Assembly (NCBI RefSeq): GCF_000005505.3
Contig: NC_016132.3
Span: 24,976,501-25,040,500, forward strand
Origin: Brachypodium distachyon
Taxonomy: Eukaryota > Streptophyta > Magnoliopsida > Poales > Poaceae
Length of the DNA: 64,000 nt
Direction: 5' to 3'
Shown: piece after piece, positions 10,750-20,327 of the stretch
Layout of the letters: each line of letters opens with the position of its first letter
Numbering within the stretch: position 1 is the first letter of the stretch
Notes under the pieces: model-generated
Seen by the model: the letters and a program-made list of their open reading frames with translations, nothing else
The model's database searches: none
Told to the model about the DNA's origin: nothing
Position numbers and translations under genes: made by a program

Positions 10750-12211
10750 TATATATTAAAAAATACGGACCGTTCCATTCGACCAGTTTTCATAGTTTGT
10801 CACACCCGCGTCGATCGATGGGATCGAACCGCGTGCTAGGCCAGGAGAACAACGCGCGCCTCTGCTGGGCACATACACAACAGGCCCAGCAGCCCGACGA
10901 GCAGGCTCAACTCATACACATACCAACGAGATCGATAACGCGCCCATTCGCCCGTCGTCACGCCTCGCGTCTCCTGCCGAGTCCCGAATCCCAATCCCCT
11001 TCTCTCTTCCTCCGCCTCTCTCCGACTCTCTTGTGGTCTCACCGCCACCGAGCTTGCCGCTCCGACCGGCATGGCCACCACGGCCGCCGTCCTCCGCTCC
11101 CTCTCCGTCCTTGCCTCCCGATCCGCGCGGGCGTGGAGCGCTTCCTCCTTTGCGGATCCAGCCGCCTGAAGCTCGCCGCCCCAACTAGCAGGGCCACCAC
11201 CAGCCACCGGCGGCCAGCCTGGAAGATCTATTGCTGCCAAGTTTCTCTTACACCATCGAAACTCGGTATAATGTCGAGTGCGTGCACAGGATTCTTGAGT
11301 ACTTCTTGTCAATGGACCGGGCTAATGGTGGTGCTTCCCCATGCGTGGATGATGTGATATTCTGATGGCATCCTCTGGCTAAATTAATTGATGGCTATCT
11401 TGCAGAGGTTACATCGGATGTAAATCTGAAACCTCCAAAATTCCAAGGTCTAGCATCTGCTGTGCTTCAGTATGCACGGCCATTAGATGATGGCCTGTAT
11501 CGGGCCATTGATATATACTCTTGCTTGAAGGCAGTAGATCTTTCAGTTTTGGTCAGTGCTAAAAGCAGTTAGCTAGGTGCATCTTAGCTGTCCCTGTTGA
11601 TTTTTTTTTCACGCCTGTTTTGAGGAGCGAAAAGTTTTACAGTGAATCATATTCTTAGTCACCGATGATGGAGGTGATGGTACTGCGTGGTTCGCAATGT
11701 GCACTTCTGCTTTCGCTATTATTAGGATCAGTTATGCAGAGTTTACAAATGCCAATTTCATCTCTCCTGAAAATAGGTTTTGAACTTTGTGTTTTTTTGT
11801 TGTATCCAGGAATTGAGTTAATTGTGTTGAAATTAATAAACCTCAATTGACCATGTTGTACTGGTCCAGATCAAGTGATACTCCCGCGGGTAGGCCTGAG
11901 AGGTAGTGCAGGTTGATTACTTTTCGTATTGCTTGAATTATGAATATATAATGTACAAAAATCTGAATGCAATTGATGTTTGAGTACCACACGAGACAAG
12001 TCGGGGGAGGTGGTGTGACGAGAGGAAGAAAAGGAAAAAAAATGTGCCATTGACATGTGGGATCTATCAGAAAATACAGGGAAATCCTAAATCTGTTGAT
12101 GTTTGGTGGTTGTCAAAAAAGACCAAAGAGAAAAAGTTTTAATGTATATTTTCAAGTATACAATTTTTTTTTTCCCGTAATCCCGTAGCATCGCACGGTC
12201 ATTTCGGCTAG
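10750..12211 (+). mobile_element. gene-carrying Helitron, copy H3
   Basis: It begins near 10750 with CTATATATTAAAAAATACGG followed by ACCGTTCC and ends CCCGTAGCATCGCACGGTCA, TTTCGGCTAG (12211), before a T. The 3' end has the hairpin-plus-CTAG layout of Helitrons. Its interior carries GC-rich exon-like sequence (about 11040-11250) and a recognisable NPH3-domain fragment, so it has captured host gene pieces. No Rep/helicase is present, so it is non-autonomous. Confidence 0.6.
11254..11549 (+). pseudogene. captured NPH3-domain gene fragment
   Basis: The plus-strand frame from 11254 reads RYNVECVHRILEYFLSMDR, then a TGA at 11363-11365. It continues in the same frame with PLAKLIDGYLAEV, LKPPKFQGLA and YARPLDDGLYRAIDIY. 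These are signature segments of the NPH3 domain of BTB/POZ-NPH3 proteins, which act as adaptors in phototropin and auxin-transport signalling. Only a central part of the domain is present. The BTB part and C-terminus are missing, and after 11549 homology ends. It sits inside Helitron H3, so the simplest reading is transposon gene capture followed by decay. Confidence 0.8.
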
Positions 12212-12717
12212 TAAAATAAATTCTCAAAACAAAATTCCATATGATTTAATATTACTCTAACTTTGTACTAAAATCTAGACACTTGTTATGGATGGCAGGA
12301 AGTACAAATCAGATGACCCACCTAGGAAAAATTATTAAGATTTCAACCTTTCAAAATTTCTATAAAAGACCTTTGAATCAAAGTAGACTTTCACCGATGG
12401 ATGTGAGACTTGTGGAGCTGTTTTACATGTGCATGGATATGGACGGTTCGTGCGATCCAAAGATGATCAAAACCGGTTAAACATGGTTCTACGAATAGGA
12501 TAGCAAGCGATTCCAAAATAATTCAGGTTTATGATGCATTTTGAGTACGCATTTCCTAAGATAGTACTACCCATTCGTATAAGATGTTCTAAGTTTGTGC
12601 TAAGTCAACTCGTTGAAATTTAACCTAGTTTTAGAAAAATATACTGATACCTACAATATTAAATGACTACATTATGAAGATAGGTATCATAACAGAATTA
12701 ACAAAACTAATTTAAAG
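12212..12717. other. intergenic DNA with MITE-like remnants, TatA insertion site
   Basis: No gene. The part ending at about 12304 (GTACTAAAATCTAGACACTT ... GGATGGCAGGAAGTA) resembles the right half of a Stowaway MITE. The part from about 12568 (CCATTCGTATAAGATGTTCT ...) resembles a left half of another. The last five bases (12713-12717, TAAAG) are the left target duplication of the TatA element. Confidence 0.5.
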
Positions 12718-13624
12718 TGTCGTAGCCCGGGGCTTAGACACCGGGGATGCGAGGCACCCCCTTTTCGGTTCGGCAGTGGGCGTTGGGGATCGCTCCGGCG
12801 ATCGCCGGCGAGGCCAATGACAAGCGTACAATGCACAAGCTCGTTTTACCCAGGTTCGGGCCACTCGGGGGTGTAAAACCTTACGTCTTGCTTCTGAGTT
12901 TATATTAGACAATGAACAGGTGTTTACAGGTTGCCGGGGGAGCCCCCGGGTGCTCTCTTCCCTTTTCTGCTAAGTGGCTACTTGCTACTTCTGAACTAAA
13001 ATCTTTCCCTCAAACTTCACTAGAGTGTAACCTAGAAAAGAACCCCCCCCCCGACCGATGGCACTGGTCCTCCTGTTATACTCAAGGGGAGATACCACAG
13101 GTGCCTCGGTGCATGGGGGACAAGTGTTGAGCAAAGACCCTAGGCAGCTTGCCCTCGCTGCGCTGGCATGCATGCATGGTGCAAAGTGCTGTAGCTGGGG
13201 CGGTACGAGCCTTAGATTCACTGTGAGCCGCTCACTGTAGGCTGACTAGACAGGGAACCACCCTTCTGTCGGAGCATTTAATGCTTGCTTGTGCCATACT
13301 CCACGCTCTGACCAGCCCTGCACAAGAGGAGCCTACCGGGCGGCCACGTGGCGCCAATACTCTGCTTGCATTGGTCGCCGGTCCTGTTGTAAGCGCCTGC
13401 GCCAGGGAACACCCTCCCCGGCAAGTGACCTTCCCGGGGGGCACCCTGACGGGAACCTCCACGCTGCCACCCAGAGCAACCCCCGCAGCTCGGCTAGTCC
13501 TGCCGGGCTGGTGGCTGCCCAGGCAGCTTGCACCGCGCTGTCCGGAGTGCCGTCCTTGCGGGGAGCAAGCGAGGCGACCCACGCGTTGGGCAACGGTGGT
13601 ACCCCGGGTGCCACTGGTGCGACA
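12718..13624 (-). repeat. TatA 3' LTR
   Basis: On the plus strand it starts TGTCGTAGCCCGGGGC and ends GGTGCGACA, giving the TGTCG/CGACA inverted ends. It shares with the 32557-33450 LTR long stretches not found in the TatB LTR, for example GAACAGGTGTTTACAGG and CTAAGTGGCTACTTGCTACT. The TATA-like box of the family is mutated here (TATAACAGGAGGACC when read on the minus strand). Confidence 0.92.
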
Positions 13625-13629
13625 GTAGC

Positions 13630-14029
13630 CCCCGGGCGTGGGCCGGCAACGCGTGTTCCCGGGCAAAATCTTCCTTGGTCGGTTGCCGGGCTACGCCCTA
13701 ACTGACGCGTGGGTCCCGGGTCGTTTCGGGCTTCCGTCCATGTGCTGCTCCAGGGACTCCGCCGTTACGGGCAAAGCGGTGGGGGCGAGATTTCTGCCCT
13801 AACCTTGCCCTTAATCGTGAGTAGTTAAGGCCATGTCTCGCATTCCCCTCTTAAAACGTAGTTATCCCTAGCGCACCCGTAGGGTGCGGATGTAACCGTC
13901 GCTCAGCGCAGTTGGTGCTATAAAACTCCATCGCTGCATTGAGGGGCAATCACTTAGCCCCGAGTTCATCCTCCTCATCCCCATCCCTCCTTGCGCACCT
14001 AATCTTGTTCATCGCCACCCACACTCTCC
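13630..14029 (+). promoter_or_regulatory. promoter/5' UTR of the TatA antisense gene
   Basis: Between the 3' LTR and the ATG at 14030 lies a block with a perfect TATA box, TATAAAA at 13919-13925, 105 bp before the ATG. The same block with a TATA box recurs in TatB (14536-14830) and, on the other strand, in TatC (TATAAGA, 56359 down to 56353). It is therefore a family feature. It would drive transcription towards integrase, convergent with pol. Confidence 0.7.
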
Positions 14030-14535
14030 ATGGCGCCCAAGGCCCCCAAGAGAGGGAAGGGTTTCACGAGCTCTGCGGTCGATAAGGGCGAGAAAGCCCC
14101 CAAGAAGCCCTTGTCGGAGAAAGACCAGAAGAACCGAGAGATGAGGGCCGCGCGGGCTTTCTTCAAGCCCGGCTACAACGGCGAGGGGGTCGACAAGCTC
14201 CGGCACGCCATCGCCTCCTCGTTCAAGGAGTACGGCGAGACGCTCATCTTCCCCGCCGGCGGCGACCACCAGGACAACGACTTCCGGGTGTTCGGCCGCT
14301 TCATCCTTGCCGGGTTCGTACCTCCGTACTCCCTCTTTGTTCAGGCTCTCATGGCAGCGTACCAGCTGAAGGTTGCGCAGCTCCACCCCACTTCCCTCTT
14401 CCTTCTCGCCGTCTTCCAATTCCTCTGTGAGGGGTTCGTCGGGGTGATGCCCTCGGTGGCGTTGTTCCGCCATTACTTCTACCCGCGCGTCGAGCAGTCG
14501 GGAGCGATGTCGTCGGGGGTCTCGCTCCACGCCCG
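14030..14535 (+). pseudogene. TatA antisense gene, exon 1 (gypsy-type transposon protein N-terminus)
   Basis: The ATG at 14030 opens a Lys/Pro-rich start (MAPKAPKRGKG...) followed by KDQKNREMRAARAFFKPGYN, GETLIFPAGGDH, PPYSLFVQALMAAYQ, LHPTSLFLLAVFQFLCEGFV and FRHYFYPRVEQ. This is the N-terminal domain of the plant 'putative gypsy-type transposon' family (the type catalogued as Transposase_28), whose biochemical role is unknown. It lies antisense to pol, between integrase and the 3' LTR. At about 14535 the frame leaves the gene and enters TatB internal sequence. The gene resumes at 21202 after losing a few codons at the junction. Confidence 0.85.
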
Positions 14536-14850
14536 CCCGGCAACGCCTGCTCCCGGGCAAACTAATCCTTGGTCGGTTGCCGGGCTACGCACTTAACCGA
14601 CGCGTGGGACCAGAGCCGCTTCAGGTGCCTGTTTATGCGTTACTCCAAGGACTCCGCCGTTACAGGCAGAGTGGTGGGGGCGAGATTTCTGCCCTGACCT
14701 CCCCTTAATCACGGGTGGTTAAGGCCACGTCCCGCATTCCCCCTCTTTAAGCATAGTTATCCCCAGCGCACCCGTAGGGTGCGGATGCGACCGTTGCTTA
14801 GCGCCGGGGTGCTATAAAACCCCACCGCTCGGCACCCGTGGGGAAGCCCT
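14536..14850 (+). promoter_or_regulatory. orphan antisense-gene promoter of TatB
   Basis: This block is homologous to 13650-13950 (GGTCGGTTGCCGGGCTACGC, CCTTAATCACGGGTGGTTAA, GCGCACCCGTAGGGTGCGGA) and keeps TATAAAA at 14813-14819. Shortly after, at GGCACCCGTGGGG, it joins sequence that in TatA lies beyond the end of the antisense gene (near 25910, also GGCACCCGTGG). The whole antisense coding region has therefore been deleted, and the promoter now points into the integrase downstream spacer. Confidence 0.75.
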
Positions 14851-15439
14851 CCTGCGGTAAGAACCTTGATGCGGTCGCCATGCACCAGTGGCTGCCAACT
14901 AGACGACACGGTCCGTGAGTACTCCACGAGTATCACAGTTTGTATGGCGCCCATTTTTATCCTGCATGTCAGATTCGTACCAAGCCCGAGATGCTGCAAT
15001 TTTTTTCGAAATGCACGAAAAAAGGTACAGCATAGATAGCCCTCCAGCTTCCCAGCCCCCGGACACAGAAGGGTCGATACTAAACTTGGGTGTGAGCACT
15101 CTCCTACTCCCAAGACGCAGCTGCTGCGTGGTGCGCATTGCGGGGAACCAGCAACGGCACGACCCCGTTGCGGAGTGATCCGGCAACGGGATTTTTGTTT
15201 TCGAGGCTCCTGCAGCCCCCTGCTCACAGCCAAGGATGGAAAGAGACTTCTGTGCACCTAGAGCAGGAGACAGAAGAAAAAACACGCAATAAACGAATCA
15301 ACTTGAAATTCTTGAAATTCAGAGGAAAACACTTATCTTTATTCACAGAAACTAGCGGATTACAATCGGGGGTTGCCCGGCTACACTAGTTCGAGAGGCA
15401 TGCTGCAGGAGCATCACCCGTGGGTCAGGCTCCGCCGCT

Positions 15440-17540
15440 TCACGGGTAGAACTTGCACAAGTGTTCAAGGTTCCAACTATTTTGCACCGGCAAGCCTTCT
15501 TCAGTTTCCGGCCGGACAGCCCCGGGCCTGGTCACCTGCACTACCCGGAAGGGGCCTTCCCATTTCAGGGCGAGCTTGTTCCCGGCCTTCGTTCCTTGTA
15601 TCCGGCGCAGGGTAAGGTCTCCGACCTCGAGCTCCCGGGGACGGACCCGCCTGTCATGATAACGGCGGAGACCCTGCTGATAGCGTGCAGCTCGTACAGC
15701 AGCCCGGCATCGAAGTTCTTCAATGAAGTTCAGATCGTCAACCCTCTGCTCGTGTTGGCTATGGGTGCCGTACGCGCGTACCCTAGGGGATCCATGCTTG
15801 AGTTCGAGGGGCAGCACCGCTTCTGCCCCGTAGACAAGGGCGAAAGGAGTTTCGCCCGTTGCCCAGCGAGGTGTGGTCCTGATTGACCACATCACGGGCT
15901 GGAGTTCTTCGACCCAGTGCTTCCCGTGGCCTTTGAGTTTGTCAAAGGTTCTTGTCTTGAGCCCCCGCAGCACCTCTGCGTTGGCTTGCTCCGCCTGTCC
16001 ATTGCTCCACGGGTGAGCAACAGAGGCGAAGTGGATCTTGGTGCCCATGCCCACGCAGTAGGCTTGGAACACCGCGCTCGTGAATTGCGTGCCGTTGTCG
16101 GTGATGATGCCGTTGGGCACACCGAACCGGCTGAAGAATTTGATGGCCGCCTGAGCGGTCACCTTCCTTACTGGCTCCACCTCCACCCACTTGGAGAACT
16201 TGTCGATGGCCACGAGCAAATACTCATAGCCACCAAACGCTCTCCGCAACTTGCCAACGATGTCCAGCCCCCAGACCGCGAATGGCCAAGCGGATGGAAT
16301 GACTTGCAGGGCTTGCGCTGGCTGGTTACTCTTCTTCGCATGGAACTGACACGGCTCGCACGTTTTGACTAGCTGCTCAGCATCGACTAGCGGTGTAGGC
16401 CAGTAGAAGCCATGCCGGAAGGCCTTGCCGGCTAGAGCCCGGGAGGCCACATGGTGCGAGCATGTGCCTCGGTATATGTCCTCCAGAAATGCACGCCCTT
16501 CGTCTTGGGGCACGCAGAGGAGCTTCACTTCATTTGCACGCCTCCGATAGAGATCCCCTTCTACCAGAGCATACATCTTGGCTTGCCGGGCTACGCGATC
16601 CGCGGCAACGTCGTCTTCAGGGAGGGATCCCTCCTTGAGGTAGCGGGCGATGTCCACCGCCCAAGGCGGGGTTTCCCTTCTCATGCATGCCGCCACATCA
16701 GCGGCATGGACCTCAGCTATTGCGGGGTTTCCTTCGGTTGCCGGGAGGGCTTCCCCGGCAGCCGGCTTGGGAGTGACTGAAGGCGCAGTCTGCCTGTGCC
16801 AGAACACCCCCGCGGGGACCTTCCGGCGCTCCGCTGCCCACTTGGATAGTTCGTCATCCGGGAAGTCGAGCTGGATGGCGAATTTTAGCTGGTCTCCCGT
16901 GGGCGACTCGATGACGACTCCGGCACCAGCTCCTAGCAGGCTAAAAGCGCCGTCGAAGTACATGATCCAGTGGCCTTCGTCCAGCTTGCCGGGCAGGCTA
17001 GTCTCCGGCTGCTCTTCTTCTATGCTTGTCGAGGTCCACTCTGCAACAAAATCAGCCAGAGTAGCACTCTTGATACTCTTGGTGTTAGTGAAGTGCAGAT
17101 CAAACTCCGACAACTCCATCCTCCACCCGGCCACCCTTCCGGTGGCTTCACGGTTGGTGAGGGCCCGCTGGAGGGAGAACCCCGACACCACCGTGACGCG
17201 ATGCGCCTGGAAGTAGTGGCGCCGCTTGCGTGATGCAAGCAAAATCCCTAGCAAGAGCTTCTGCACTTGCGGGTTCCGCGTACGGGCGTCGCGCAACACC
17301 GTGCTGACGAAGTACACCGGGTGCTGCACGAGCTGCTTGCGCGATGTTGGCGCCGCCGGCTCGACGGCGGTTCTCGGGTCCGAGGCGGTTACCAGGGCTG
17401 GCGCAGCCCCCTGCCCCGCAAGCTCAGCCCTCGGGAGATCTTCTTCTCTCTCAGCAACAAGCACCGAGCTGACCACTTCGTCAGTCGCCGCTAGGTAGAG
17501 TAGCAGCGGCTCGCCCGGCTTGGGGCGACAAGGATTGGTG
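15440..17540 (-). pseudogene. TatB pol: RNase H, truncated second RNase H, integrase
   Basis: A long open frame ends LCKFYP at 15440. In order it shows the RNase H segment after RT (GEPLLLYLAATDEVVSSVLV, LASRKRRHYFQAH, WRMELSEFDLHFTNTKSIKS), the start of the second RNase H (GHWIMYFDGAFS, GAGVVIESPTGDQLKFAIQL), then an abrupt jump to DDELSKWAAERRK. The core of that domain (TAEYEGLLAGL...RGDSQLVINQV in TatA) is missing. Integrase follows with the zinc-binding HHCC part (GTCSHHVASR, CEPCQFHAKK) and the catalytic core with D (GLDIVGKL), D (ITDNGTQFTS) and E (NGQAEQANAEV), so the catalytic triad is kept. A few codons are lost before SRFGVPNGI. Confidence 0.85.
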
Positions 17541-18463
17541 GCGACTTCAGGTACTGCTTGAGATCCTGAAACGCCGCCCAGTCGATTGGGCCCTTCTTCT
17601 TCATCACCTTGAAGAAAGGCAGGGCGCGTTCGCCCAGCCTTGAGATGAAACGCCCCAGCGCGGCTACACAGCCGTTGAGGCGCTGAACGTCCTTCACCGT
17701 ACGGGGAGCCTCCATCTTCTCGATAGCTTCTATCTTCTTTGAGTTGGCCTGAATCCCCCTGTGCAAAACCAAGAAGCCCAGAAGTTGCCCCGAGTCTACA
17801 CCAAAAATGCATTTCTCAAGGTTCAACTTGAGCTTGATCCTGCGGAGATTATCAAATGTCTCCCGCAAGTCATCAATAAGCGAGACCCCGCGCTTTGACT
17901 TGATGACGATATCATTCATGTAGGCCTCAACGTTCCGGCATAGCTGGGGTCCCAAACACTTCGCGCAATGCACGCTGGAATGTTGAGCCCGTGTTCTTCA
18001 ACCCGAAAGGCATGCCCGTGTAGCAGTAACAACTAACCGGGGTGATGAACGCCGTTTTTTCCTCGTCCTCGACTGCCATCTTGATCTGATGGTAGCCGGA
18101 AAAAGCATCCAAAAAACACAACAAATCGCAACCGGCAGTGGAATCTACTATTTGATCAATGCGACGTACAGGGAAAGGGTCTTTTGGACATGCACGATTA
18201 AGATCGGTAAAATCTACACACATGCGTTTATTCTCCCCCTTGGGCACTACAACTGGATTTGCTAACCAAGTGGGGTACAGTACTTCCCTGATAGCCCCCG
18301 CAGCCTTCAACTTGTCCACTTCTTGCTTGATGAAGTCTTTGTGCTCCTCTGCTTGCCGGCGGATCTTCTGCTTGACGGGGCGGGCGTCTGGACGCACCGC
18401 AAGTCGATGCTTGATCACCTCCCTAGGGACTCCGGGAAGATCTGACGGTTCCCAAGCGAACAC
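17491..18463 (-). pseudogene. TatB reverse transcriptase, active site changed to YMND
   Basis: Two overlapping minus-strand frames carry RT. 18463-17927 has LKAAGAIREVLYPTWLANPV, MCVDFTDLNRACPKDPFPV, CFLDAFSGYHQIKMA and MPFGLKNTGSTFQRAL. 17973-17491 has VEAYMNDIVIKSKRG and the thumb/connection (LNGCVAALGRFISRL). A frameshift separates them near 17950. The polymerase motif YxDD reads YMND here, while TatA keeps YMDD. The change replaces a metal-binding aspartate, so this RT should be inactive. Confidence 0.85.
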
Positions 18464-18607
18464 GTCGGCATTCTCCCGGAGGAAAGTGATGAGGGCGCTT
18501 TCCTATTTGGCATCGAGGTTCGCACTAATGGTGACGTTGCGCTCCTCGTTGCCAGCTTGGAGGGGGACCTTCTTCACCTTGGCGGTATCCTCCTTGAGCT
18601 TCTGGCC

Positions 18608-19288
18608 CTAGCCGGGGCGCGAGCTCGAGCTGGTGCTTCCCTCGGCAAGCTGCTGCGGGGTAACACAAGCCTTCTTCGCTGCGGGGTAGTCGCCCGACAG
18701 CGAGCCTTCGCTTTCGGTGACGCCTTCATCACCGGAATCGGCTACGGCGGCGGCCCTGACGACCCCACCGACACACCAAGCCGCGTCCTTGAGATCGCAC
18801 TTGATGGAGAGGACTCCGTAAGTGGACAGCATCGTCATCATGCCGTAGGCGCAATGGGTTGCCGCCATGAACTTGATCAGCGCCGGTCGACCAAGGATCC
18901 CGTTGTACGGCAATGGGGTGTGAGCCACATCGAACACGATGTGCTCAGTTCTGAACGCCTCCCGGGACCCGAAGGTAACTGGCAGCGTGATGCGCCACAG
19001 GGGGCGCACGATCCCGGGGTTCACCCCCCGGAACGGGTCGGTAGGCTTCATCTGCTCCAGCGGCAGCTGAAGCTTCTCCACACACTTGGCAGACAGGAGG
19101 TTTAACCCCGCTCCGTTGTCCACCAGCACCTTGGTCACTGTCATGTTGTTGATGATCGGTGAGACCACGAAGGGCAAAACCCCTGGCCCCAGCTGCCGGG
19201 CTGGGTGATCGTCGGGGCTGAAAGTGATCGGCACGTGCGACCACTTCTGCGGCTGCTGCGGCTCCATGTCCGGCAATAGCGCACACAC
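18608..19288 (-). pseudogene. TatB aspartic protease region
   Basis: The 226-residue frame contains KVLVDNGAGLNLLSAKCVEK, matching the Tat-type retropepsin active-site segment (usually V-D-G-G-A or similar), and YNGILGRPALIKFMAATH, the typical downstream segment. The Asp-Asn-Gly-Ala form suggests one changed residue. It lies between gag and RT as expected. TatA has lost this whole region, so TatB is the only Tat copy in the window with a protease. Confidence 0.8.
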
Positions 19289-19435
19289 CCCCTAGGTGAG
19301 GCGCTTGACCGCGCTATGAGATGAGAGAGCTTAAGCCCCCCCATGGATGCAGGCGACGCCGCAGGGCTCCTGGAAGCCTGGCTCGTCACTCTCACTGTAG
19401 TCAGACCCCCGCTGCTCCTCAGCGCGAGCGTTGTC

Positions 19436-20040
19436 TCATCCCCGGGGAGGCCGCTCCCTGCCGACGCGGGCTTGGGATCGACCCCCTTGGTCTCCTTCTC
19501 TGCCGGCGTCCCCACCGGCAGGCTTCGCTCTAGCTTTGGGGTCATTCGGGCAGTCGCGGGAGAGATGCCCGATGTCCCCGCAGTTGAAGCAGGCGCCGGC
19601 TGCTCGGCGCTCCTCGTGGCGCTGTTCGCGCCTTCTTCTGCGAGCCCTCAGCAGGACTCGCGACAGCCTTGGCTGCAAGTTTGGGTGCCAAGCGCCCTTC
19701 CTCAGCCATGGCAGACTTGTGTGCCAACGTGTAGAGCTCTTGCATCGTTCGGATCCGGTGCGTGCTCAGCTTCTCATGCATCTTGGGGTCACGAACATTG
19801 ATGGCGAAGGTATTGATGATGGGGGCAGCCTCCGCCTCAGGAATGGAGTAGGAGAGACTGGAGAAGCGGTTGACGACGCTCCGCAACATCTCCCCTGGTT
19901 TCTGCACAACGGTGTGCCGCTCCGCCATGGTTTCCGGGCGCTTGTAGCCGCCCTGGAACGCGCTCAAAGGCTGCTCACGCAGGTCAGCCCAGGAGGCTAT
20001 GGACCCAGCAGGCAGGTTGAGCCAGGTCCTCGCTGATCCT
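19436..20040 (-). pseudogene. TatB gag, 5'-deleted and frameshifted
   Basis: Capsid-type sequence (SAFQGGYKRPETMAERHTVV, RFSSLSYSIPEAEAAPIINT, LSTHRIRTMQELYTLAHKSA) lies in the frame 19967-19542. The CCHC zinc knuckle CFNCGDIGHLSRDCP is in another frame (about 19600-19555), so a frameshift splits them. At 20042 the sequence jumps directly to leader DNA (CAGCCGGTTGTCTGCCGACG). In TatA these points are about 0.8 kb apart once the solo LTR is subtracted, so the N-terminal half of gag is deleted. Confidence 0.82.
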
Positions 20041-20327
20041 CAGCCGGTTGTCTGCCGACGGCCGAGGAGGCGGAGGTGGCAGCTGCGACTGCTACTGCGC
20101 CCGAGACGGCTCTGGGTTCTCCTGGCCCTGCGACGTGGGCTGCACGTCGTGTGATCGCGTGTGCACCGCTGGGGCACCACGCGGGTCGATCCGGGAGTCG
20201 CCAACCTGCTTGGGAGGCATAGCGACGGGTTCTGTCGTCGGAGAAGACGTAGCGGACGTAGCTGTAGACAATGGCACCGGCGGTCTCTGGCGAGCTCTCC
20301 ACACGCTCCCCTACCTGGCGCGCCAGA

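Noticed and set aside
10701..11357. A 218-codon plus-strand frame as a host gene
   Set aside because: It starts within Helitron sequence, is Arg/Pro/Ser-rich without a recognisable domain, and the true NPH3 homology overlaps it in another frame.
13232..13705. Several long open frames inside the LTRs
   Set aside because: They occur on both strands in GC-rich LTR sequence, differ between LTR copies and have no family resemblance.
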